In this document: positions 34,951 to 45,861 of the stretch, piece by piece
Layout of the letters: each line of letters starts with the position of its first letter
Position numbering within the stretch: position 1 is the first letter of the stretch
DNA from: Combretum micranthum
Taxonomy: Eukaryota; Streptophyta; Magnoliopsida; Myrtales; Combretaceae
Length of the DNA stretch: 64,000 nt
Direction of reading: 5' to 3'
Assembly (NCBI GenBank): GCA_024138025.1
Contig: JAMXBD010000209.1
Span: 496,001 to 560,000 of the forward strand
The notes under the pieces: generated by a model
What the model was told of the DNA's origin: nothing
Databases searched by the model: none
The model's input: the letters and a program-made list of their open reading frames with translations, nothing else
Program-made: the position numbers and the translations under genes

Positions 34951-37900
34951 CATTTTAAAAACAGACTTAAACAACAGAATTCAAATCCTCTGTTTTTCAC
35001 TTTGAAAAATTCATCTTAAAACACTTCAAGACCTTCCTCAACTACACTTCCAACTTCATATACTCTCCTATCTATCCTCAATCCTAACCACTCAAATCAT
35101 GAAATCAACACAATTTAAACACTTCAAATTCCACTTCAATCCATTCTAAATTTCCTACACAAATCCTCTTCACATCCTCCCAACACTTCATATCTCTTCA
35201 ACCATACATGCACAAACTCACACACTCATAAAACACATTCATAACTCATCCCAAGCATGAACAAACAATTTGATTAACACTACTCTCATTTCATCCAAGA
35301 TTTTACAAAACTACAACAAGAAATGAAAACAAAGCATAAACCACACTTAAAGCAACTCACATACAAATGTTTTGCCTTGAAGACAACTTGATTTCTAAAG
35401 CTTGCTATTGATCTTAGTTTAGGCTTGGAATTGGAAATGGAAATGGAAATGGAAGAAGAAGAGAAAAGAAAGAAAGAAAAGGAAAATTTGGATAAAAATG
35501 AGCTGCCCCCAAAAAGTTGTTCAAATTAGCTTAATTTGACTTTAACACATTCCAAATTTACCCCTTAATGCATACATGAACTTAGGGTGCATTTGGCTTT
35601 AATTTGGGTCTCATTTGGGGCTTATATGAGCATAAATACTACTTAATTAAAGAAACAAAATTCCATCACTAATCTTGTAAAACCAAAGTTGATTTTATAA
35701 ATCTAACTTAACTAACACCTTAATGTACAAAAGGCATAACTAATAATTTTATTACACACACACATTATTACATATAAAACAAAGATATTAATTTCAATGT
35801 ATACATGCAAAATAATATGCCTTAGAGTACTAGTAACACAACCATGCTCATTCAATTCAACAATTTAAAATAATTAAATAAACACATGAAATTTAAATAG
35901 AATTGAAATCTAAGTCATTTCACTATATGCATGACACATGAAAATTTAGAAATTTTATGTATCAATCTAACATAAACATATACAAATTTAATATATTACT
36001 ACAACAACCATAACACAAAACCATCTATAAATCTTATATTTTGCTATAATATACCTATTAGATACATATGAGAACATATACAAATATATCCTATATTACA
36101 TTAACATCTAAATTACATACTATACACATCATTTAAGACATATAAACATATAATATTTTTCATTTTTTAAAATAAAATATACAATACACACAAGCAAATA
36201 TATCATATATAACATTGAAAATATATTTATAGTTTACAAGTTTCATTTATAAAGATTTTACATGTTACTATAATACACACACACACATATATATATATCC
36301 TATATAACATATAAGAGCATACACGAATTTAATTTATTACTATAAATTTAAAAATATTTATACATTATATATAACATAATAGAAGATTTACAAATTTTAT
36401 ATATTAATATAACAAATAAAGTATATATACTATAACAGAATTAAGATACACACACACACACACATATGATATGTGTATTTTATATTATAAAATATGATAC
36501 ATGACATATAAATAAATATACATCCTACCTAACATCCTACATATATAACTAATAAGAACATTTAAAAATTTTATATATTGTTGTATCATCTAAAAACATA
36601 TAAGAATTTAATACATTACTATAACATATAATAACATCCTATATAACATATATGAAAATTTAATAATTTTATATATTGCTATAAATTAAACATATTCAAA
36701 TTTAATATATCACAATAACATTTTAAATATATATATTCAATATAACATATAAGATATATATACTTATGACATATTCTTTTATCTTATCTGATGAATATAT
36801 GATATACAAATCAATTATATCATGTATAGTATATAAGATATATATCATATACAAATTTTATGTATAAAAATTTTACATTTTGATATAACATAATATATAT
36901 ACATCCAATGTAACATAAAGAACATATACAAAATTTATCCAATACTCTAACTTGTAAAGCATGTATATATATTACATATCTTATTTTATGTATAAAAATT
37001 TTACATATTAATATGACATAATATATATACATCATATGTAACATATAGGAATATATACAAAATTTATATAATATTGTTACGTGTAAAATATATTTACATA
37101 CTATATATCTTATGTAAGATATAAAAGCATTTGTAAATTTTATATGTTGCTATAACATATATATTAAATACATATATGCATATAACATCTAAATTATATA
37201 TCATATATAACATATAAGAATATATATATAAATGATATTTTTTTATGTTTTAAAATGACATATATAATATACATTAATAAATATATTATGTACAAGATGT
37301 AAAGTATATGTTAAATATATACTTTTACAAATCTCATGTATAAAGATATTACAAATTACTATACATATAAATTATATATCCTAAATAACACATAAGATCA
37401 TATACAAATTTTTTATATTAATATGGTGTATAATATATAACCTAATTTAATATATTACTGTAACATATAAAATATATATGTTTTAATTTAATATATTAAT
37501 ATAACATATAAAGTATTTATATTCAATATAACATGTGGTATGTTTATTTGTCTTATATGTTAAAACATATGATAGACATATACAAATATATATATGTTGT
37601 ATTACTAAAGCATCTAAATTATATATCACATTTCACATGTATATATCATATGTAACATATCATATATACACATAGCGTAGAAATTTCATGTGTAAAGATT
37701 TTATATATTACTATAACATATAAATTCTATATATATCCTAAATAACATATAAGAACATATAAGTTTTTTATATCAATATAACATATAATATTTCCCTAAT
37801 TTAATATATTACTATAGGATATAATATATATCCTAATTTAATAAATTACTATAACATTTAAAATATTTACATCCAGTATAACATATAACATATATAAACA

Positions 37901-38530
37901 CACATTGTTTTTTTTTTATATTATATAAGAAAATATACGATATACATATGGAGACATATCCTATATAAAACACAAAATAACATATCATATATATATGATA
38001 TGTTAGTTTATGTTTTGAAAAAAATATACAATACACATAAACAAATATATCACATATAAGACTTAAATAAATATATATACTATACAAATTTCTTCCATAA
38101 AATTTTAATATATTAATATAACATATAATATATATACATCCTACATAACATATAGAACACATACAAATTTATATTTCTATATAACATATAAATATATAAC
38201 CAATTCAAATTTTATGTATAAAAGTTTTACATATTAATATAACATAATATATAACATCTTATGTAACTTATAAGAACATATACAAATTTTATATATTACT
38301 ACGACTTGTAATATATATATATATATATATACATACCATTTATCTTATATAACATCTAAGTGCATTTATAAATATTTTGTATTACTTCGACGTACATATT
38401 AAATACATATAAAAACATATGTAAATATATCCTATATTACTATAACATATAAAAAACACACACATATATAGGATATGTTATTTTATGCTTTAAAATAAAA
38501 TATATAATATACATAATCAAATCTATCATA

Positions 38531-38993
38531 TATAAAAGCGATTGTAAGATTGAGATTAATAGGAAGAAAATGAAGTTACAAAAAAAATTTGATGCAAAGA
38601 AAAAATAAAAAAGTGAAAGACATAAAAAAATTTAAAAAAGGGTGAAAGAAGAGAAAAAAAATTCAAGAAAAGCAAAGAAAAGGATAATCTTGATTGAAAG
38701 GAAGAGAAAAAAAGACATAGGCATGTGTTTGACCTGTACAACAAGTTACAAGTTAATATGATCAAAGGCTATAATTAAATCTCAATAAATTAAAGGTCTA
38801 AATCTTAACGAGACCGGTCCCATCAAATTAACTGACAAGATCATAAAAGCCCCCGTTCTTTATAGAGAAAGCAACAAAATGTTACGTTGCTTTAAAGGAA
38901 ATATATATATATATATATATATCATGGTTATAATTAATATTACATAATTTCTAGGGAAATACAAGCCATATCAACTTGAAGAGATCAATTATT
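38531..38993. other. Purine-rich AT spacer
   Basis: A long A/G-rich stretch at 38548-38725, rich in GAAAAAAA and AAAGAAG, is followed by a fragment (38770-38860) with GAGACCGGTCCCATCAAAT that recurs in diverged form near 21590 and 57610. An (AT)n run lies at 38903-38922. No gene. Confidence 0.5.
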
Positions 38994-39170
38994 TTGTTTT
39001 TTAGGTTATTTGATTTTCATCTGTATCTGTATCTGTATCTGTATCTGTATCTACATCTAGTCTATTTAAAATGTTTTTAAGTAAAAATATCTATTTTTTA
39101 TCTATATTTTTTTAAATAATCTATTTGAAAATGATAAAAAAATGATCTATAATAAGTATAATAAGACGAA
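38994..39170. repeat. Short dispersed Tourist-like MITE, copy 9
   Basis: It has GTTATTTGATTTTCATCTG at the left and AATAAGACGAACC at the right, in the same orientation as copy 8. It contains five consecutive TCTGTA hexamers (about 39023-39053), an expansion of the family's GATACAGATACAGATA block. Confidence 0.5.
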
Positions 39171-39285
39171 CCAACTTATAGAAAATCAAGTGAAATTGCC
39201 CTTTGATCAATTGTTACGATCACATAATTAATATCTCAATAATGCTTTGAGATATATGTCTATTTCCTAGTTTGTTCGTTTGTTG

Positions 39286-39484
39286 GCAGATTCGAGAGAT
39301 AGATTTTTTTTTTAAACTTTTTTTATAACAAGTTATTTATCAAGAAATAGATATGGGTAAAAAATAGTTTGTAATTCTCATTAAAAGATCAAATAGATTA
39401 AATACAAATAAAATATAAATACAAATCAGATATATTTAGTAAGATGTTTCGATACGGATACAAATGGAAAAACGGACCACCTAG
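39286..39484. repeat. Short dispersed Tourist-like MITE, copy 10
   Basis: It has GTTCGTTTGTTGGCAGATTC at the left and GGAAAAACGGACCACCTAGA at the right. The core has CAAGTTATTTATCAAGAAAT and AAATACAAATCAGATATATT. Confidence 0.5.
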
Positions 39485-42400
39485 ACCATTCATTGATTAA
39501 CTTAATTGGCATAGAAAGAAGGGGAAAAAAAAAAAAGAGCAATTAATTCATGGGTCTTTTTTCAATTGCTGATTGTTAATTTATCTTACAAAAACGTGAA
39601 GCACAAACATGATTATATGATGATTCCTTTTCACATTAACATTATTGTTTTAATTGGATGTCTATAATTAAATGTCAAAGAGCAAGCCATTGGGGAATCA
39701 CATGTCGGAAGCACGCGAAAGATGCAAATGCAGAGCTGGAGAACAAAATAAAATAGTACTTGTTTATTTAAGAGTATTCATCGAGTTCTTCCACCCCTCT
39801 CCTTCTTAAGGGTTCAATTACTATAGATGTGTTTAGTCACACATTAGCAGCTAAAAGAAATTTTTTGCCATATTTTTTAATATTGGTTTTATAAGAATGC
39901 AACTTCATAAAAGTGTATAAAAGATCACTCGTTAACGTTTATTTTATTTTATTTTATTTTATTTACATAAAATGGCAAGTTGTAGGTATGGAGCCTTTTT
40001 CCTTTTTCCCTAAATATGCTTTACTCTGATTTTATGCTCGTCATGCTTCATCCATCTTAGTTATTATAGCAATATAAATACAACAAATCAAATAATTGCT
40101 CCAGCAATGGATATATCATCTTTTATAAGGAAATGAATGGAAGATAATTTATCTCACTTTATTTATTTATTGCTAATTATAGTTCCTATTCTTCTTTTTA
40201 AAGACTTTGAATTTGTTGTTGTCTTTTTTTTTTTTTTTTCTTTTCCACATTTTATCTCATGAAGAGATGAGAGGAGATACCATTGGCTATTAGGGCAATG
40301 ATGAATTTATTGGGGTCTTATGCATGTGCAAGTTGTTATTGACAACTTATCTAGAAGAGTTAATGATATCACTAATTTATTGTGCTCCTCAAATTTTCTT
40401 CTATCAATTTTCCTTCATTTATAGATTAGTCATTGAAACTATTTAAATCTTTGAAAATATCTTATAATTATTATTATAACATTGTCATCTGTTTTAAATT
40501 TCAATCATTAATCATATATAATAATAATCTAATAGAATAAATTAAGAGGATATATAAATTTGGTATATATTACGTGTGTGAACATATCACTAATACAATT
40601 CTTGTGGACAGGTCTCTCTTTGACGTCAATCAAACAACGACCTTATCATTAAACATCATCGGAAGAACCAATAAGAATTGGCCAACAAAAGTTAGAAACC
40701 CTAAATTATCTTCAATAATCATTTTGTTGGAACAAGTTTTGGTAGTTTGTCAAAGGCTGAGATGTCGGGCCGCTAACCTTGTGCCAGGTTCTCATAGATC
40801 CACGGCAATTTTCCTTTCTCCGATGATTCTTTTTTCTTACTACGTGTCAGCACATTTATGACGAGTTAAATTATTTGCATATTAACCGTCCGATATACTA
40901 TTTACACGGCTTGTATTTTATTTTATATTTTATTTTTGGGCCAAAACATGGCCAACTGGAATTCTTCCATTTCTGATTTCTAAAGATTAAGTATACTTGT
41001 TAATGATGTTGCAGTCCAGTGAGGTTGCCACCTCTTTGCGAAGTTGAAATCCCACTCTCCTGTTGTAAGTTGTGATGGTAATAAAAAAGTTTGAAAAAGA
41101 AAAATCTTATATCTCTATGCTAAAGTTTGATCAAATCCTGTATAACTTATCTTAGTCGTTATTTTACAATAAAGTTTTTATATCTTAAATGAATAATTAT
41201 GTCTTATATATATATATATATATATATTGTATGTGAATAATTTGTATATATTGTATGTGAACCCCAACTGAGTTTAATTAGTGCAGAAACTGGAAATTAT
41301 ATATATGACTGATTTAAAAAATGAAAAACGTAGCCTGAATAATTTAAACATTGAGATAAATTAGGATTTAAAGAAATATGTGAAAGCATTGAAAGAAAAT
41401 ATTTAAAGGGTTAGTGTGATATTTGGTACATGAAATTTTTCCAAATACACAATTAACTACCTAGATTTTTAAAGTTTTCAATTTAATGTTTAATTATAGT
41501 TTTCATATTCACAAATAGAGTTAACTTCTATCAGTGAGCAAGCACTCTCAACCAATGGGGAAATAACATGTATCAAATAGTCAATAAAAAACTAGAAAAT
41601 TAAACAATTAAACAAGCAAATTAATACATACATTAAAGTTACTAGAAGTTAGTATGCCTACTTATTTAATTAGATAAAGTGTATGTTAATTGGCTTAACT
41701 AATTGTTTAGTTTTTCAAATTTTTTATTAGTTACGTAACACGTATCATTGTCCTATTCGTTGAATGTATCAGCTCAACTAATAGAGTTATAGAGGTAGTA
41801 TTAATGAACAAAAAAATTTTAATTGAGTATTAGTCATAATCAAATATAGATCACGGGCCTTTAAGGACCAATCATGCCCACACCACTTGGTGCCAGGTCC
41901 AGCCGACCCCTTAGTGCTAGGTTCAACTTACTCTAGCAAACCCAAAGCCTATCAAGGGCACTAACTTTAATGGCTCAATAAGCAAATTGTTGGATGTTAT
42001 AGCCAATAGGTCCCATACCTTGGGCCACTTAAGTACCTCTCCTAACCACTTGGGATCACCACGACCAAATGTGAAACAATAGGTGAGCCTCACATCCACG
42101 AAAACAATTACCAATTGCTCACTTGCCTATTACTCCACGACTCATATAACCATCGAGGATCAAGCTACTATAAAATACCTCACTCAACACTATGAGAATG
42201 ACAATGTTACATGAACTCTTAAGCACCATTAGTACCCATACTTCTATAAACATGCTTATTAACTTAAGTATCTATATGGCAAAGCTAGGCCAAACCTCTG
42301 TGTACCACTAACAGTGTTCTGTTTTAAGGCCTAACATATGCAAGTCCAGTTGAAGCATAATTTTGGGTAAGTTTCATTCACGATACCTAAACTTTTTTTT

Positions 42401-43019
42401 TTTGTAACAAAAATATATATAAAATAATTTATAACAAAAAAATACTTGAACTTTTAAAATATTTCAACTAAAATACCTAAAGCCGAATTCCAACCTTTTT
42501 TCTAGGCAAAAGATGATGTGGCATCCAAAATTGATTAAAAAATATTTTTTTCACCACATTGGCATTATTTATTTAATCTTTATTTCCTCTCTCTCTTCCC
42601 CCTCCACATATCTTCAACTTCCCTCCCCCTCCCCCACCACCCAAAAAAAAAAAAAAAAATGAAAACCCTAATTTCACCAACACCAATGCCACTTCCTTCA
42701 ACAACTCCATCCCTATTACCACCATCATCACCGTCTTCCTCAAAAGGACTTCATCTTCTTCTTCCCACTTTCTCTCTCTAACCATCCAAAAGTAAGCAAT
42801 CCTAATCTACAACTACACAAGAATGGATTTTCTTCCCTAAAACACTTATCACTCCCTTAAGCTTTCTCACTATAAAATCCTTCTCTCTAAACCCACAACA
42901 AACTCAGTGAGTCAACTCACCATCTTCCAAAATCAATGCACAACGAAATCAGTGAGTCACTGACTGTGTCCTCTGTATATGTTTTTTTATTTTAAACTCT
43001 ATTTATAAGCATAAAATTA
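39485..43019. other. Non-coding spacer
   Basis: No gene supported. 40600-40870 is less AT-rich and includes TACGTGTC (a G-box-like core), but its 95-codon open frame resembles no family I know. There is an (AT)n run at 41205-41227 and a polypyrimidine tract with CCCTCCCCCTCCCCCACCAC near 42600-42640. Confidence 0.4.
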
Positions 43020-44370
43020 ACTAGCCAATAGAAAACAGGTGCGTATGCAGCAATAATTACTGGTAAGACCAAGTCGAACCACAAGGAGCTAATGACTAAT
43101 TACTAGATATTCGAACTTTTCCCTAAGATAAGCTATCAAAGATCAGATTTTAAATTAAGCTATCAAATCGTGATTTAATTAAAAACTAAACTAACGAATG
43201 GATTTGACCACTTTAAACCGAATGCTCTAACAACACAAATGAGGGTTCGAGGTTTAGAAGATGCTAAAAACAATCAAGAATGATGCGTTTATATTTTCAT
43301 TTGCATTGAATCGATGCCTCAAGTTGATATTAAAATTGATTACTTGGGATTTAACCAAACTCGCCGAAACTCACCTACCTCCTGGAGTAGCAAAATTCCA
43401 ATTATAGAATAAATCATCCCGCCGATGCAATTTATCTATAATTATCAAGTAAAAAACAATTTACTCACACCAAAATTACTACTTTAGTTAAAATTACAAA
43501 TCAAGCATCGCTAAAGTGACCCAAAATTGTAATCATAACCCAAGATATGCTTGTATAGATCATTGAATCTCTCTCGAGTATCTCTAATCTTATCTATCTA
43601 ATTAATGTTGGCCAATCACAAATCGAGTAGACTACAAGCAACAATAGTTAAATTCCCAAATAATCAAATATCAATATCAAAATAAGTCAAATGATCCAAT
43701 TCATCAATGCATAGTCACAAATCAATTAAGCATGGCATCTCAATCATACAATCAAGTAATCAACATAACAAAACAAAGATAGAAAATATCTCAATAGAAA
43801 TTTTCATTCATCAAAGTCTTCAAATCCATAAACCCAATGAATTGGGCATTACTTGATTGTATCAAAACCCTAAAATCACCTCCACATGTTGCTAGAACAA
43901 TAAGGTTTTAGTGCCCTATGATTGAAATCAACACAGACATATTTTGATAGATCTCTCTTGCTTAGGGTTTGTTTATTGTGTCTCTAGCTTTAGTACAACA
44001 ACAAAAGATGTATTTATATATGAAAGGTCGTAGGGAGATAGGCTAACCATGTACACCAGTGGTGTAAATTTTAATCCAGCTAGCATTGGATTGAAAAATT
44101 GATTTTTTAGAACAAAGATGAATGTACGGTGGCTTCAACGCCAGCGGCGTAGAATGTCCAGTGGCCGGTGTTCGAAGAAAAAATTGTTTTCAGAGACAAG
44201 ATCACAGCTTGTGGTGAAGCAACGTTGGGAGCAGTGTAAGTCTATGCTGGCTTGAACACCAACGGTGTAAATCCAAAAATGGCTGCGTACGTTCAAGCGT
44301 AAAAATTCCTAGAATGTTTATACTGCCTAAAAGCTAGTGGTGTTGCTTTGTTTGGAGCCGATGTTGAATG
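43020..44370. repeat. Unclassified repeat-derived region with a third GC-motif cluster
   Basis: The part 44060-44360 carries motifs such as GGCTTCAACGCCAGCGGCGT, CCAGTGGCCGGTGTTC, GAACACCAACGGTGTAAA and AGCTAGTGGTGTT, which parallel the clusters in the two LTRs although flanking similarity is weak. The part 43020-43560 (with AAGTCGAACCACAAGGAG and CTCACCTACCTCC) looks like plant LTR-type sequence, but I cannot place it. No coding frame. Confidence 0.4.
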
Positions 44371-45233
44371 CTTGAATGAAGGCTATTTAAATTTTGCTTC
44401 TAACCGATGGTATACTTAGTACTTTTGCTAGCCCACCTTGATTTTGTCTCCAATATTCCTTAAAACTTCTCCCAATTGCTTGTACTTGTTGTATAAGTCC
44501 TTCATGACCTAAAATATCACAATAAACACATATATATACCATTTCCTCATGATTTCTATAAAATCCATAATGCTTAAGCTTGAATGGATCAATGAAAAGT
44601 GTGTCTATTATGACTTTATCAATTGTTGTCCGAAGAGATAAGTCCAATAGTGGTTTGAGTGAGAAAGATCCATCTTTGGGTGGTTGGGAGGATGTAGAAA
44701 ATGATAGTGACGGTGGATCAGACTATAATGGGGTTGTGTGAGTGGACTTGTAGGGAGAGAAACTGGGTCGTAAGTTTTTTGATCTAGAGAGAGAAAGTGC
44801 AAAGTCAATCTTGTTGAGTGTAAATTGAAGATCCCCAAATCTCCTTTTTTATTCCTAAAGGCCATAATTTATTGAAATTTATGATTGAAATGTTACAAGA
44901 AATGGGAAAGTCGAAGATCAAAGATCAAGTTTTTTTACTGTTAAATCACATTCAATCCCATTTTTATTTAAATTTAATACGCTAATTAAGTCAATTCTAA
45001 AAGTATTTGCCTTCTGGAATCAATCCCTATCGTTTCCACTTCTATATGAGCTCATTTTACAATCTAGAGCTCAAAACCATGCTCCCATGGTGTATAGTCG
45101 AGAGCTAGGTCAAAAAGAAGAGGTTTTGGTTCTTGATTGAGGTTATTTCAAAATCAAAGTACTGAAATAGGCTCGATGGGAAAAAAAATACTAGGGAGGG
45201 GTTGTAGAGGCACTGTCTATGACAAAACCTTCA
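44371..45233. other. Spacer left of the Mutator-like element
   Basis: No gene supported. A minus-strand open frame (44387-44647) includes CVYCDILGH, vaguely like a CCHC knuckle but lacking the final cysteine. I do not call it. Confidence 0.35.
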
Positions 45234-45300
45234 GATTTATAAGCGATGGTGCCTTTAGTGTGAAGAAGAAGGAGGCACCCTTAATATAGGTGCCTTCAAG
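45234..45300 (+). repeat. Left terminal inverted repeat of the MULE
   Basis: It starts GATTTATAAGCG and contains GGTGCCTTTAG, GGCACCCTT and TATAGGTGCCTTCA. In the same order these match the reverse complement of the right end: GATTTACCATCG, GGTACCTTTA, GGCGCCCTT and TGTTGGTGCCTTTA. Confidence 0.65.
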
Positions 45301-45861
45301 CTGCATATTATAGGCGTCGTTTATAATGCACCACCCACTCCCAATAATAAAAAAAGATGAAGGACCCATTGAAAACCCATCTCCTCTCTTCTCCTCTTCT
45401 TTCTCAAAACCAAATCCCCTCCAAACCCACCAACGAGAACCCCTTTGGAGAACCACCTTGGAGCACCAGATCAAGCATTTCAACGGCAAATCCGATCTTC
45501 CGACAACAGGTAATATATAATGCTAGTTTTTTTTTCTTTGAAATAGGTAGATTTTGTTGTGTATAAAAAAATTGTCAAATATTGAAGATGTGTGGCTATT
45601 TAAAATTGTCCAAATTATTGCATTTTGAAGGATGTTTTTAAGATGTCACATATCATGGAAGTAATATGTGTACTTTTGGTGATGTTTATGTAGTTGTATT
45701 TGCCAATCCATTTTAGATCCATTTAAAAATAGTAGAAGTAGTCAAGATGCTTGGTGAAATGCCTCAATTACATATAGGTAGCCCACTGGTCAAAATTTAA
45801 GGTTATGGAGTCAACATCATTGAAGTATAAGTTATCGAAGATGTTTTCCACAATTTAATTT

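Larger units (their letters stand above)
33166..35922. mobile_element. Solo LTR of a large Gypsy-type element, copy 2
   Basis: It begins TGCAAAGACCCGATCC and ends ATTTCA, 2,757 bp, flanked by the 5-bp duplication CTATA (33161-33165 and 35923-35927). The left-hand terminal sequence, with CCTCTAAATCCCGAGACTT, resembles ends of long Tekay/Del-type Gypsy LTRs; that family assignment is from memory and tentative. It is homologous throughout to copy 1. Block C resumes on both sides, which fits an insertion into the array followed by loss of the internal region. Confidence 0.72.
33007..38530. repeat. Repeat block C: degenerate AT-rich array, interrupted by an LTR
   Basis: Recurring blocks are ATATAACATATAAGAACATA, TACAAATTTTATATATTACT and ACTATAACATATAAA, usually 50-110 bp apart, on an almost pure A+T background. 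The array occupies 33007-33165 and resumes after the LTR, from about 35930 to 38530. Local TA and CA microsatellites lie within it (for example 36280-36298, 36450-36465 and 38309-38330). Confidence 0.75.

Noticed and set aside
34654..34974. 106-codon minus-strand open frame in LTR copy 2
   Set aside because: It coincides with the GC-rich motif cluster, where stops are rare on both strands, and the matching part of LTR copy 1 has no equivalent frame.
25434..35922. The two 2.7 kb LTR copies as the ends of a single large retrotransposon derivative with 5 kb of repeats inside
   Set aside because: Copy 2 has its own matching CTATA flanks, the outer flanks of the pair (GTGAA and CTATA) do not match, and the two LTRs are too diverged for one insertion. 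Two separate solo LTRs fit better, although an old element with decayed flanks is not fully excluded.
40574..40861. 95-codon plus-strand open frame
   Set aside because: No recognisable domain, mixed residue composition and no splice or promoter context; likely chance in a less AT-rich patch.
44387..44647. Minus-strand frame with CVYCDILGH resembling a LINE or Copia zinc knuckle
   Set aside because: The fourth metal ligand is missing and no reverse transcriptase or other gag sequence lies nearby.
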